Notes: generated by a model not told the origin, from the sequence alone. Shown: positions 18,722 through 27,018, counted from the first letter of the stretch. The stretch is DNA of 39,172 bases from Opitutaceae bacterium (GCA_025360455.1 JANYCF010000077.1:1-39172); one strand, 5' to 3'. Made by a program: numbers and translations.

Positions 18722-20488
18722 ATGAAAATTTTTATCACTCAACTCCGCACCCACAGGAAGGCAAAGCTGACCTCGGCTCTGCTGGTCGTGACTCTCGCCT
18801 TCGCGGGCGCCGCCGGTTTTTGTTACGGCAACGAACGAATCGGGGCTGACACACCGTGGACGACCTATGAAGCGGAGGCCATGAAAACCAACGGCGTGGT
18901 GCTGGGGCCGAAATATGCCGCCCATCTCGTGGAGACCGAATCCTCGGGCCAGCAGTGCGTGAAACTCACGGAGGTTGGGGGGGGCGTCGAGTTCGCCGCT
19001 GCAGCGGAGGCCAATGCCCTGGTGGTCCGTTTCAGCTTGCCGGATTCCGATGATGGCGTGGGCGTCGAGTCTTCGCTCGCGTTACTCATCAACGGCCAGG
19101 AGGTCCGGACGCTCGCGCTCACCTCCCATTATTCGAGGATCTACGGCGCGTATCCTTTTTTCAATACGCCGGCCGCCGGAATCCCGCGCAATTTCTACGA
19201 CGAAATTCGCGTCAAGGATTTGTCGATCACGAAGGGCGATGTGATCCGCCTGCAAAAGAACACGGCCGACGGTCACTATTGCATCCTCGACCTGGTCGAT
19301 CTGGAAAAAGTGCCGGCCCCGCTGGCGGCGCCCGCCAACGCGCTCTCCGTGCTTGATTACGGCGCGGGCGGCAAGGGCGTGACCGACGACACGGCGGCAC
19401 TGAAGAGTTGCCTGACCGAGGCCCTCAAGCAGGGGCGCACCGTCTGGGTCCCGGCCGGCGAGTATAAGCTGACGGGCGATATCGTCCTGCCTTCGGCTGC
19501 GTCGATCCAGGGTGCGGGTATGTGGCATACGACATTCGTCGGCGATGCCGCGCTCTACGGCCAGGCCGACCGGCGGGTGCGGTTTAAACTCGCGGGCAAA
19601 AATATTCACTTGGCCGATTTCGCGATCAGCGGAAAATTGAACTACCGCAATGACGACGAGCCCAACGACGGGGTTGTGGGGGCGGTGTGTTCTGATTCGA
19701 CGGTGGCTCGCATCTGGATCGAACACACCAAGACCGGCGCGTGGATCTATAATGGCACGCGATTGCGCCTCGAGGGGTGCCGGTTCCGTAATTTGCTGGC
19801 CGATGGCGTGAACCTCTGCACCGGATGCAATGGAATTGTAGTCGAGAACTGCAGCACGCGCGGCACCGGCGACGATTGTTTCGCCATCTGGCCGACCGTC
19901 TCCGACCAGGGTTACGTGCAGGATGCGCGTCCGGGCAATAACGTGATCCGGCACTGCACGGGTCAGTTGCCCTTCCTCGCCAACGGTGGCGCGGTTTACG
20001 GCGGACAAAACAATTGCATCGAGGATTGCCTCTTCACGGACATCACCACGGCTTGCGGCATTCTCCTCAGTACGACCTTCCCGACCGCGGATGAGGCGCG
20101 GAAGATCGACAACAACTTCAGCGGCACGACGGTGGTTCGGAATTGCGAATTGGTCCGCTGCGGCGGTGATGATCACGATTGGTCGTGGCGGGCCGCCCTG
20201 CAGCTCTGCGTGGATCGCAAGAGCATCTCCGGGATTTTGCTGAGTCACATTACCATCCGCGACAGTCTGTCCGATGGCTTGAGCGTCGTGGCTCCCGGCA
20301 GCACGAAAGTGGGCGCAACGCTATCGGAGGTGCGTCTCGAACAGGTAACTATTCTCAACTCGGGTATCGGTGCACCGGATCGCCACGCCCTGTGGATTCG
20401 TCAAGACGCGGTGGGAAACCTGACCGTCGTGGATTCGAATATCCCCAGCATCCAAAACGATTCTGCCAAGTTCGGCATTCGGCAGTAA
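18722..20488 (+). CDS. Secreted GH87-type alpha-1,3-glucanase (mutanase/mycodextranase-like)
   Basis: The 588-residue chain begins with a signal peptide (AKLTSALLVVTLAFAGAAG, cut around CYG/NE). Residues about 46-196 form a carbohydrate-binding-like beta-sandwich (TTYEAEAM, HYSRIYGAYPF, FYDEIRVKDL). From about 207 there is a right-handed beta-helix opening with LDYGAGGKGVTDDTAALKSC. The acidic cluster ADGVNL (D361) and RGTGDDCFAIW (D384, D385) has the same spacing, 23 then 1, that I recall for the GH87 catalytic Asp triad of the Paenibacillus enzyme Agl-FH1. GH87 enzymes hydrolyse alpha-1,3-glucan or nigeran outside the cytoplasm. The gene starts 6 bp after the GH65 gene, so the two are surely co-transcribed. 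Another beta-helix glycosidase or epimerase is possible if the family call is wrong. Confidence 0.78.
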   Translation: MKIFITQLRTHRKAKLTSALLVVTLAFAGAAGFCYGNERIGADTPWTTYEAEAMKTNGVVLGPKYAAHLVETESSGQQCVKLTEVGGGVEFAAAAEANALVVRFSLPDSDDGVGVESSLALLINGQEVRTLALTSHYSRIYGAYPFFNTPAAGIPRNFYDEIRVKDLSITKGDVIRLQKNTADGHYCILDLVDLEKVPAPLAAPANALSVLDYGAGGKGVTDDTAALKSCLTEALKQGRTVWVPAGEYKLTGDIVLPSAASIQGAGMWHTTFVGDAALYGQADRRVRFKLAGKNIHLADFAISGKLNYRNDDEPNDGVVGAVCSDSTVARIWIEHTKTGAWIYNGTRLRLEGCRFRNLLADGVNLCTGCNGIVVENCSTRGTGDDCFAIWPTVSDQGYVQDARPGNNVIRHCTGQLPFLANGGAVYGGQNNCIEDCLFTDITTACGILLSTTFPTADEARKIDNNFSGTTVVRNCELVRCGGDDHDWSWRAALQLCVDRKSISGILLSHITIRDSLSDGLSVVAPGSTKVGATLSEVRLEQVTILNSGIGAPDRHALWIRQDAVGNLTVVDSNIPSIQNDSAKFGIRQ

Positions 20489-20591
20489 TCAGTCTATTGC
20501 CGTTCGAGTATCCGGGCGGTGAATGGTTTACTGGAAGACTAACAGAGAAAAGTGAGTTGGGCTCGATTGCTTGCTCTCGGCGCTAAGCTGA

Positions 20592-20939
20592 TCACGCATA
20601 CCCCAAGGTCATCGGGGCGCCAATGAGGTCGCGCTGTTCTTGCGTGATCACATAGGCAGAAACTTGTTTCTGCATACCTCGCACCGTGGCCGCCTGAGCC
20701 TCATAAGTGGAGGTCCGCTTCTGATTGTTCTGCAGAAATTCGGCATCCATCGAACGACTAATCAGCTGCTGGATGCGCTCCTGTTGCTGGTCTGATGCTT
20801 GTTGGTCTTGGTTCAACCGGCTGCTGATGGTCTCCGCCTGTTTGATTTGGCGCGTCTGGCTGGACGGGGTGGAGCTGATATTAAGCATGGCCTGACGAGC
20901 GATAAGCTGGCCACGATTTTCAGTTATGGGGCTGGGCAT
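20592..20939 (-). CDS. Hypothetical Gln-rich coiled-coil protein
   Basis: The 115-residue frame is not recognised. The sequence is rich in Gln, Ser, Arg and Thr and mostly helical in character (RQIKQAETISSRLNQDQQ, QQQERIQQLISRSMDAEFLQ), with a likely coiled coil over about residues 25-60. There is no signal peptide or membrane helix. AGGA lies about 15 bases before the ATG. It stands alone and convergent with the GH87 gene. The coherent composition favours a real gene, but it could be spurious. Confidence 0.55.
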   Translation of the reverse strand: MPSPITENRGQLIARQAMLNISSTPSSQTRQIKQAETISSRLNQDQQASDQQQERIQQLISRSMDAEFLQNNQKRTSTYEAQAATVRGMQKQVSAYVITQEQRDLIGAPMTLGYA

Positions 20940-21194
20940 TATTTATTGGTGGATCCTGGGGCGGATAGGGGAATTTTTCGTTTTCGATGCCGAGTGTCCA
21001 GCTTAGGCTTGGTCACAGAATTGTGAAATCGCGTCACGTCGCGTCGCGTATAAGCTGCGCCCCGCGATTGGTGGCGACGGGTGGTTTGCCGGTGGTCGTG
21101 GTTGAGCGATGCGGTGAGCTGAACTCTTTAGGTTCTTCGCGTTTCCGCTGGGTGAGGACAGAATGCGGCTAAGTGCTGCACCGAGGCAAACCCA

Positions 21195-21258
21195 CGGCCG
21201 AGGGCGGCCGCGCTCCTTTTGGCCTCGTGCATTCAGGGCGAGCGGGCGCCCTCGACCG
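21195..21258. repeat. Imperfect palindrome (GAGGGCGSCCGC type)
   Basis: The left arm 21195-21216 (CGGCCGAGGGCGGCCGCGCT...) and right arm 21236-21258 (ending GCGCCCTCGACCG) are imperfect inverted copies around a 19-base loop. Each arm is GC-rich enough to fold alone. No second copy was noticed in the window. Confidence 0.7.
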
Positions 21259-21330
21259 CATTTCGTCCCCCCAACGACCTAGCAGAAACAGCGAGGAACC
21301 ATTCTTTATTCTAAACCCGGTAGTTGGATT

Positions 21331-21467
21331 GAACCACAGATTGCACAGAGAGCACGGATACAGAACTTTGAATTAAAAAATCAGCATAACCATCCTCACT
21401 CTGCGGATGAGCCAATCCTTCAGCGCATCGTCTTGGTTCTCTGTGCATTCTGTGCAATCCGTGGTTC
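21331..21467. repeat. Long inverted repeat (GAACCACRGATTGCACAGA type)
   Basis: The left arm 21331-21355 and right arm 21443-21467 match at 22 of 25 positions as inverted copies. Each begins (reading inwards) GAACCAC, then R, then GATTGCACAGA. The interior of 87 bases holds no gene. It lies just beyond the 3' end of the cupin gene. Confidence 0.85.
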
Positions 21468-21538
21468 CAAATGCCTGGAAATAGATATTCGTTGTTTTCT
21501 CCTCTGCGAACTCCGCGTTTCGACTGCCGTTTCTTGGT

Positions 21539-21904
21539 TTATCCCAATGTTTCGTAGCAACCGGGCGTGAAGCGCGGGGTGCAAATGCAATAGAAAATCA
21601 GATCGGTCGTGCCTTCGTTGGTTATTTGCTGGGGTGCATCCGCCGGGATCACCACGACAGAACCCGGTCCAACCTTTGCCGGAGTCAGTGTGCCAATGCG
21701 CATGATGCCACTACCGGATACGATGACGTAGCGCTCAGCCACTCCGCGCAGGCGGTGCCGTTGGGTGGTGACGCCCGGCGTCACGCGTGCACGCGCAATC
21801 GAGGTCGTGGCATCGCTGAGATCGTTCCAGGTTTCAAGAATCCAGCAACGTTCCGAAGTGAGAAACTCCGTCTGCATGTCGGGGTGATGAATCGTGGGGC
21901 GCAT
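21539..21904 (-). CDS. Small single-domain cupin protein
   Basis: The 121-residue protein is a compact cupin barrel. Motif 1 spans about residues 44-64 (GVTTQRHRLRGVAERY, then VSGSG) and motif 2 starts near 80 (PGSVVVIPADAPQQITN). Metal-ligand positions are incomplete: H50 and E57 are present, but the second His of motif 1 is Leu52 and the His of motif 2 appears to be Gln. Metal binding may be altered or absent. Similar small cupins include sugar isomerases and uncharacterised binding proteins. No operon partner is adjacent; it is divergent from the gene at 22073. Confidence 0.85.
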   Translation of the reverse strand: MRPTIHHPDMQTEFLTSERCWILETWNDLSDATTSIARARVTPGVTTQRHRLRGVAERYVIVSGSGIMRIGTLTPAKVGPGSVVVIPADAPQQITNEGTTDLIFYCICTPRFTPGCYETLG

Positions 21905-22072
21905 GGGGTTGCTGCATGGTTTAAACCAAAAGCGTTAAGCGCAAAGCTCGAAAAATATGCGCTCAGGATCGGGAGAGGGCATCGTGAATTGCTGGTTGAT
22001 CGATGGGTTGTCGTTTGACGCCGATGGGTTGGCTGCTGCTGACTGATGCGCCCTCCTTAACCGCTTCAACCC

Positions 22073-22585
22073 ATGCGTCGTACTTTTTTCTTCCTCGTGG
22101 TGATTTCTCTTTTCCTCGGCTCCCGGTCTTGGCTGGTCGGAGCGCAGGTGCAGGTGCCCACGCCACGTCCGTCGATAACGCTTCCCGCTCTGGGGGAGGA
22201 GGTGCCGTTGCCGCGCATTAAGGAAATCTGCGAGTCATACGGGCTGCATGATCTTTGGCGGAAAATCGAGCGCGATCCTCCGATCCATCCTTTCAAAAGT
22301 GATGGCTGCACGGGTTGGTTCGATGATTGGAGGGGCGTCAGTCTTTATCCGGCCGGGTTTCTTCACGATCTGAAGTATTGGGCAGGTTACCAGGGTGAGG
22401 AGGTCGAGCGTCTCGTGGCCGATGCGGAATTGATGATCGATGTTGCCCGGTTACTGGGTTCCACGCCGATGGCAGAGACGATGTTTCATGGCGTGCGCTT
22501 GGGTGGGAGCGAGAAGCTGAACGCTTCGTTTTCATGGGGTTTCGGGCGGGTGGGGCAAAAGAGTGAAACGGTAAGCGATAAATAA
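22073..22585 (+). CDS. Secreted phospholipase-A2-like protein
   Basis: The 170-residue product has a signal peptide (RRTFFFLVVISLFLGSRSWL, cut near VGA). The mature part shows a pattern I associate with prokaryotic PLA2-fold proteins: FKSDGCTGWFD (D78, C79), then PAGFLHDLKYWAG with the His-Asp pair H98-D99, then VADAELM (D117), and a GVRLGG motif near 140. In PLA2 enzymes the His-Asp dyad is catalytic and Asp helps bind calcium. Cysteines are few, so disulfides are sparse. Whether it hydrolyses phospholipid is unknown. It stands upstream of the HtrA gene on the same strand, about 70 bp away. Confidence 0.72.
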   Translation: MRRTFFFLVVISLFLGSRSWLVGAQVQVPTPRPSITLPALGEEVPLPRIKEICESYGLHDLWRKIERDPPIHPFKSDGCTGWFDDWRGVSLYPAGFLHDLKYWAGYQGEEVERLVADAELMIDVARLLGSTPMAETMFHGVRLGGSEKLNASFSWGFGRVGQKSETVSDK

Positions 22586-22653
22586 GCCGAAACTTTCAGT
22601 TTTGTAATATTGGGGAAAGGATGGGGAGAGGGAGGGGTGTTATTGTCTGGGCC

Positions 22654-24171
22654 ATGAAAACAACACTTTCCGCTCTTTTGCATCGTCGGTTTGCTCTCTT
22701 GGCCGGTTTGGCCGCTGTTGCCGGTTTACTGGCGGGCGCCGCCGGAGTCTCCAGCTCCTCTTCTCCTCTCGTTCTTAAACACGAGACCAAGGAGGTCAAT
22801 CGCAGCCAGCTCGAACGGGCGAGCTATTCCGATGTCGTCAAACGCGTCGCTCCAAGCGTGGTTAAAATCACCAGTCAGATCAAAGCCAAGCGGGTCCGCA
22901 TGAACGGTGGCGAAAATCCCATGTTCGAAGATCCGATGCTGCGTCAGTTCTTCGGCGGGCGTATGCCGGAAATGCAAAGTCCGGCGCAAACCGGCCTCGG
23001 CTCCGGGGTCATCATCAGCGCCGATGGCTATATCGTGACGAACAACCATGTGGTTGAGGGCGCGGACCAACTCACGGTCACCGTCGACGACGGTCGCGAA
23101 CTGACCGCGAAGGTCATCGGCCGCGATCCGCTTACGGATATCGCCATCATCAAAGTTGACGCGAAGGATCTGCCGGCGGTGACGTTTGCGGATACGAACA
23201 AGATTGAAGTTGGGGACCGCGTACTCGCGATTGGTAATCCCTTTGGGATCGGCGAGACGGTGACGAGCGGCATCGTCAGCGCGAAAGGCCGGCGCGTCGG
23301 CATACTGAGCGACGTGAAGGGCTTTGAAAATTTTATCCAGACCGATGCGGCCATCAATCCGGGTAATTCCGGTGGCGCGTTGATCGATATCGACGGTCGG
23401 GTGATCGGCATTAACACCGCCATCATGAGTCGTTCGGGTGGCTCGCAAGGCGTCGGTCTGGCCGTGCCCGCTAATCTCGTCCGGCAAGTCGCGGAGGGAT
23501 TGGCGAAGAATGGCAAAGTGGTGCGCGGCTTTCTGGGCGTGAACGTGCAGGACATCTCGCCGGCACTGGCCGAATCCTTTGGGTTTAAGAATCGCGCCGG
23601 TGCTCTCGTGGCCGAAGTCACGCCTGACAGTCCGGCGGCCAAAGCTGGTCTCAAGGAAGGCGACGTGATTACCTCTTTTAACGGATCGGCAGTCGCCGAC
23701 GCCAACCGACTCACGCTCGAAGTGACTGCCGTGGCGCCCGGCACCAAAGTTGATCTGGAAGTGCTCCGTGACGGGAAAACTGAAAAATTGGTTGCGACCA
23801 CCGGTGACCGTTCGAATCAAAAAGGCGGCCGTTCGGTGGAATCCACGAGTCCGAACAATGACGAAGGCGTCTTGAACGGAGTCGCCGTCGAAGACCTGAC
23901 GCCGGAAGCGCGCCGCGAAATGAACCTGCCCGCCCGGTTGAAGGGAGCCGTGATTTCGCAAGTCGCCCCGGATTCGGCTTCGGCCCGGGCGGGAGTGAGT
24001 GCGGGTGATGTGATTCTCGAGATCAACCGCCAGCGTGTATCCTCGGCGGAGGAAGCCATCGATCTGAGCGCCAAGGCGGAAGGCAAGAAAACCTTGCTGA
24101 AGCTCTGGTCGCGCGGCTCCACGATCTTTGTGGTCGTCGACGAAACGGAATCGGCCAAGGACAATTCATAA
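22654..24171 (+). CDS. HtrA/DegP-family periplasmic serine protease (Do-like)
   Basis: From the ATG at 22654 the product has 505 residues and a good export signal (MKTTLSALLHRRFALLAGLA and onward). An earlier in-frame ATG at 22621 would spoil that signal. The trypsin-like domain has the full triad: H132 in TNNHVV, D162 in DPLTDIAIIKV and S239 in NPGNSGGAL. Two PDZ domains follow (about 280-375 and 405-495: GFLGVNVQDISPALAESFG; GAVISQVAPDSASARAG). Do-like proteases degrade or refold damaged envelope proteins, with PDZ domains sensing misfolded chains. Length matches the family. It precedes a two-component system by about 140 bp with a strong terminator between, so regulation of one by the other is plausible but they are not one transcript. 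Confidence 0.96.
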   Translation: MKTTLSALLHRRFALLAGLAAVAGLLAGAAGVSSSSSPLVLKHETKEVNRSQLERASYSDVVKRVAPSVVKITSQIKAKRVRMNGGENPMFEDPMLRQFFGGRMPEMQSPAQTGLGSGVIISADGYIVTNNHVVEGADQLTVTVDDGRELTAKVIGRDPLTDIAIIKVDAKDLPAVTFADTNKIEVGDRVLAIGNPFGIGETVTSGIVSAKGRRVGILSDVKGFENFIQTDAAINPGNSGGALIDIDGRVIGINTAIMSRSGGSQGVGLAVPANLVRQVAEGLAKNGKVVRGFLGVNVQDISPALAESFGFKNRAGALVAEVTPDSPAAKAGLKEGDVITSFNGSAVADANRLTLEVTAVAPGTKVDLEVLRDGKTEKLVATTGDRSNQKGGRSVESTSPNNDEGVLNGVAVEDLTPEARREMNLPARLKGAVISQVAPDSASARAGVSAGDVILEINRQRVSSAEEAIDLSAKAEGKKTLLKLWSRGSTIFVVVDETESAKDNS

Positions 24172-24211
24172 AAAAATCAATTTAGGCAGGTGTGTGTTAG
24201 GGTAGCCAACT

Positions 24212-24269
24212 CAGCCCCGGTCTGTCTTCCGGCCTTCGGGTCGGACGGCAGGGCGGGGCTGTTTTGTTT
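24212..24269 (+). terminator. Rho-independent terminator after htrA-like gene
   Basis: An 8-bp GC-rich stem, CAGCCCCG (24212-24219) with CGGGGCTG (24254-24261), encloses further pairing and runs into a T-rich tail (TTTTGTTT). Confidence 0.85.
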
Positions 24270-24310
24270 GGCGCTTTTCAAAACCACTCCTTTCCTCTCA
24301 CACTATCCCC

Positions 24311-24982
24311 ATGCGTGTACTCGTCGTTGAAGATGATGCGAAGATTGCTTCCTTTATCGTCCAAGGATTCAAGCAGTCGGGCTTCGCGGTCGACCATGCG
24401 GACGACGGCGAGGCGGGCTTGGCGTTGGCGGAAACCACGGATTACGATGCGGCCATCGTCGACATCATGTTACCGCGGCTCGACGGGCTGAGTCTGGTGC
24501 GACGGCTGCGGGCAGCGCGGCGGCCCATCCCGGTTTTGTTTTTAAGCGCCAAGAGTTCGGTTGATGATCGGGTGCGTGGCTTGGAGATCGGCGGCGATGA
24601 TTATCTGACCAAGCCGTTTTCTTTTTCCGAACTGTTGGCACGCGTGCAGGCGTTGATCCGGCGCTCCAGCCGGTCACCTGAAGCGACCAAGCTCGTTGCG
24701 GGTGACGTCACGCTCGATCTGGTCAGCCGGGAGGTGACTTGCGCCGGCCAGTTGGTGATTTTGCAGCCGCGGGAATTTTCCTTGCTGGCTTTTCTGCTCC
24801 GACACGCCGGCCGGCCGGTAAGCAAGACCATGATTCTGGAAAATGTGTGGGACTACAGCTTCGACCCGCAAACCAACGTCGTGGACGTGGTGGTTTCCCG
24901 CCTGCGCGCGAAGATCGATCCGGATCATCTGCGACTCGAAACGGTGCGCGGAGTCGGTTATATTTTTCGTCCCCATGTTTGA
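24311..24982 (+). CDS. OmpR-family response regulator
   Basis: The 223-residue protein has a receiver domain (1-about 115) with acidic pocket E7-D8-D9, phospho-acceptor D51 (IVDIMLP), S79 and K101 (YLTKPFSF). A winged-helix DNA-binding domain follows (about 130-221: LQPREFSLLAFLLRHAGRPV, VVDVVVSRLRAKI, VRGVGYIF). It resembles the CusR/CopR/QseB branch. The stop codon overlaps the start of the kinase gene by 8 bp (ATGTTTGA), so the pair is translationally coupled. Its position after an HtrA-like protease suggests a role in envelope stress, an inference from context only. Confidence 0.96.
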   Translation: MRVLVVEDDAKIASFIVQGFKQSGFAVDHADDGEAGLALAETTDYDAAIVDIMLPRLDGLSLVRRLRAARRPIPVLFLSAKSSVDDRVRGLEIGGDDYLTKPFSFSELLARVQALIRRSSRSPEATKLVAGDVTLDLVSREVTCAGQLVILQPREFSLLAFLLRHAGRPVSKTMILENVWDYSFDPQTNVVDVVVSRLRAKIDPDHLRLETVRGVGYIFRPHV

Positions 24983-26372
24983 TCGCTTGCGTCAATCTCT
25001 CGCGCTCCGGCTCGCCTGGCAATATGCGCTGATGTTCGCGCTCTTTGTCGCGATCCTGTTCGGTGTGCTCTATTGGGTGCTCGCCCGCTCGCTGGAACAA
25101 CGCGAGCAGCAGGCGGTGGAACAGCGGGCGGAAGATTTTGCGGCGGCGTATCAGAACGGCGGGCCGGCGGAGTTGAGCGCGATGGTGCGCAGCGATACCG
25201 CGCCGGATGTGCGGACGCTTTTTGTGCGGCTCATCAGTCCGGACAATACGGCGGTTTTTGTGGCGGCACCGCCGGATTGGATTGAAACCCAGGTGGAGCA
25301 ATTCCCGGTGCCCGAGTGGGCGGGAGTTATCGCGGAAAGAAAAACGCAAACGGTGCGCGTGCCGAAAAATGCGCTGCGGGATTACACGATCGCCTCGCAT
25401 CCGTTGCCCAATGGCTGGCTCTTGCAGGTGGGGCGGCTTACCGATAGCCGGCCGGTGTTGCTTGCGCCGGTGCGCCGCGCCTTTGTCGGCGTGGGCGCTA
25501 TGGCGCTGCTGCTTTCTGTAGGTGGCGGGACCTTGCTTGCGTGGCGGGCGACGCGGCCGTTGCGCCTCGTTTCGGAGACGGCGCGGCGCATTCTGGAGAC
25601 GGGTGATTTGGCGGCGCGGGTGCCAGGTCCGGCGGGGAGCGGTGAGTTGGATGCACTCGTGCGTCAGCTGAATACGTTGCTCGATCGAAATGCCGCCCAT
25701 GTCCAAGTGCTGCGCGATACGCTCGATAATCTCGCGCACGATTTGCGCACGCCCCTCACGCGACTGCGCGGCACGGCCGAGCTGGCGATGCAGGATAGCG
25801 GCGATCCCGCCGAAGCGCGCGGGGCGCTGGCCGATTGCGTGAATGAATCCGACCGGCTCCTGCATTTGCTCGAACGACTGCTTGATATTTCCGCCGCCGA
25901 GGGTGGTGCGCTCAAACTCAACCGCGCGCAGTTTGATTTGCGCACGGTGGTTGAGCGCGCGACTGATTTGTATCGTGAGGTGGCGGAGGAAGGGAAAATT
26001 ACCGTGACGCAGGAGTTGCCGGTGGCGGTGAACGTGACGGCTGATGCGATCCGGTTGGGGCAGGTGATCAACAATCTCGTGGATAACGCGCTCAAGTACA
26101 CGCCCAGTGGCGGACGCGTTACGGTCGGCGTTTCAGCGGACGCGACGCGGGCCCATTTTACGGTGACAGACAACGGCCCCGGTGTACCGGCAGGGGAGCG
26201 GGCTGCGATTTTCCGCCGGCTTTATCGCAGCGACAGCAGCCGTTCGCAGCGCGGGTTCGGGTTGGGGCTCAGTCTCGCGAAGGCCATGGCCGAGGCGCAC
26301 GGCGGCACGATCACGGTGGACGATGCTCCCGGTGGTGGAGCGCGTTTCACGCTGAGTCTACCGCTCGCTTAG
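24975..26372 (+). CDS. Membrane sensor histidine kinase
   Basis: The product starting at the ATG at 24975 (MFDRLRQSLALRLAWQY) has 465 residues. The frame is open further upstream, but that part lies within the regulator gene. Layout: helix 1 (about 15-37), an extracytoplasmic sensor region (about 40-165), helix 2 (about 168-190), HAMP (about 190-245), HisKA with H255 (DNLAHDLRTPLTRLRG), and an ATPase domain with the N box (NNLVDNALKYTPSGG), G1 (TDNGPGVP), F box and G2 (GFGLGLSLAKAMAEAHGG). It would phosphorylate the partner regulator encoded just before it. The periplasmic sensor region shows no known domain by eye, so the signal is unknown. Confidence 0.96.
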   Translation: MFDRLRQSLALRLAWQYALMFALFVAILFGVLYWVLARSLEQREQQAVEQRAEDFAAAYQNGGPAELSAMVRSDTAPDVRTLFVRLISPDNTAVFVAAPPDWIETQVEQFPVPEWAGVIAERKTQTVRVPKNALRDYTIASHPLPNGWLLQVGRLTDSRPVLLAPVRRAFVGVGAMALLLSVGGGTLLAWRATRPLRLVSETARRILETGDLAARVPGPAGSGELDALVRQLNTLLDRNAAHVQVLRDTLDNLAHDLRTPLTRLRGTAELAMQDSGDPAEARGALADCVNESDRLLHLLERLLDISAAEGGALKLNRAQFDLRTVVERATDLYREVAEEGKITVTQELPVAVNVTADAIRLGQVINNLVDNALKYTPSGGRVTVGVSADATRAHFTVTDNGPGVPAGERAAIFRRLYRSDSSRSQRGFGLGLSLAKAMAEAHGGTITVDDAPGGGARFTLSLPLA

Positions 26373-26400
26373 TTTTTCATTTCCTTTGGTTTTGGACGGG

Positions 26401-26456
26401 GTAGCTGTGAGCGCCAGCGAGCAGACGGGAGACCACTTGCTGGCGCTCGTGGCTAC
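26401..26456. repeat. Imperfect palindrome (GTAGCYRYGAGCGCCAGC type)
   Basis: The 21-bp arms 26401-26421 and 26436-26456 pair at 17 of 21 positions, with core GAGCGCCAGC, around a 14-base loop. It lies about 30 bp after the kinase stop, where it could act as a transcript end. Confidence 0.85.
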
Positions 26457-26645
26457 ATGAACTAAAAACATCTGCGGAGTGGTGGCATTGGCTTCTTGAG
26501 TAAGTTCCCCGGATGTAATTTTCGGAGGATCAGTTTCAGGCAAGATATGCGCAGCCCTGCTTGGGTGATTCGAGTATCTTTAATTAGGGAAAGTGTCGGG
26601 GCCGGGTTTTTGTATAACTTTCATTGTTCGCAAGATTTCCACGCT

Positions 26646-26903
26646 ATGAACAATTGTGATCCCACTGACGAATTGCGGGGGAAAATTGTCTCTTTAACCT
26701 TGGCTTGTCCCAAGGGTCTGATCGTCGCGGACTGCCCTTTCCGTCTGCTGAACGAATTATGCCATGGCACGAAGATGGACACGCTCAACCAAATGGATCG
26801 GGCTGCGCTGCTGAGCCTGTTCGATTATCCGGCCACTTGCTGTTGTCCCGCTGATCCGCGGCAATGCGCGCAGGAATTTAACATGGGTGGCAGCGATATT
26901 TGA
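26646..26903 (+). CDS. Small Cys-rich hypothetical protein
   Basis: From the ATG at 26646 the frame encodes 85 residues with eight cysteines (C4, C21, C30, C39, C65, C66, C67, C74), including a CCC triplet in ATCCCPAD. The spacing suggests a metal site or Fe-S cluster, but no known motif fits. No signal peptide is seen, so it would be cytoplasmic. The frame is open back to 26496, but those residues look non-coding. I do not recognise the family. It stands alone between the two-component system and the GH9 gene. Confidence 0.55.
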   Translation: MNNCDPTDELRGKIVSLTLACPKGLIVADCPFRLLNELCHGTKMDTLNQMDRAALLSLFDYPATCCCPADPRQCAQEFNMGGSDI

Positions 26904-27018
26904 ACAAGATGAAGGGACGGCTATCGGCATCGCTATTCTTTAGAAATTCTTTCTTCGAGGGCATTCGAGGTGGAACTCCATTGCTCTCGGCGAAAGCCTG
27001 GTCTCATTTTGTTTTCCA

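Larger units (their letters stand above)
20940..21538. other. Gene-free stretch with two palindromic repeats
   Basis: This 600-bp gap holds no convincing gene. It contains a short GC-rich tandem sequence near 21030-21050 (variants of CGCGTCACGTCGCGTCGCGT) and the two long palindromes listed separately. Confidence 0.6.

Noticed and set aside
16640-18925. Minus-strand open frame of 761 codons opposite the GH65 gene
   Set aside because: It mirrors a well-supported GH65 gene, and its translation is His/Arg/Gly-rich without domains. Long antisense frames are expected in high-GC coding DNA.
22726-23961. Minus-strand open frame of 411 codons opposite the HtrA-like gene
   Set aside because: The opposite strand encodes a protease with full catalytic triad and PDZ domains; the antisense product has no recognisable features.
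24843-24974. Upstream extension of the histidine kinase frame
   Set aside because: It lies within the response-regulator gene; the ATG at 24975 begins a normal kinase N terminus and overlaps the regulator stop.
24723-25865. Minus-strand open frame of 380 codons opposite the two-component genes
   Set aside because: It is Arg/His/Pro-rich shadow of clear regulator and kinase genes.
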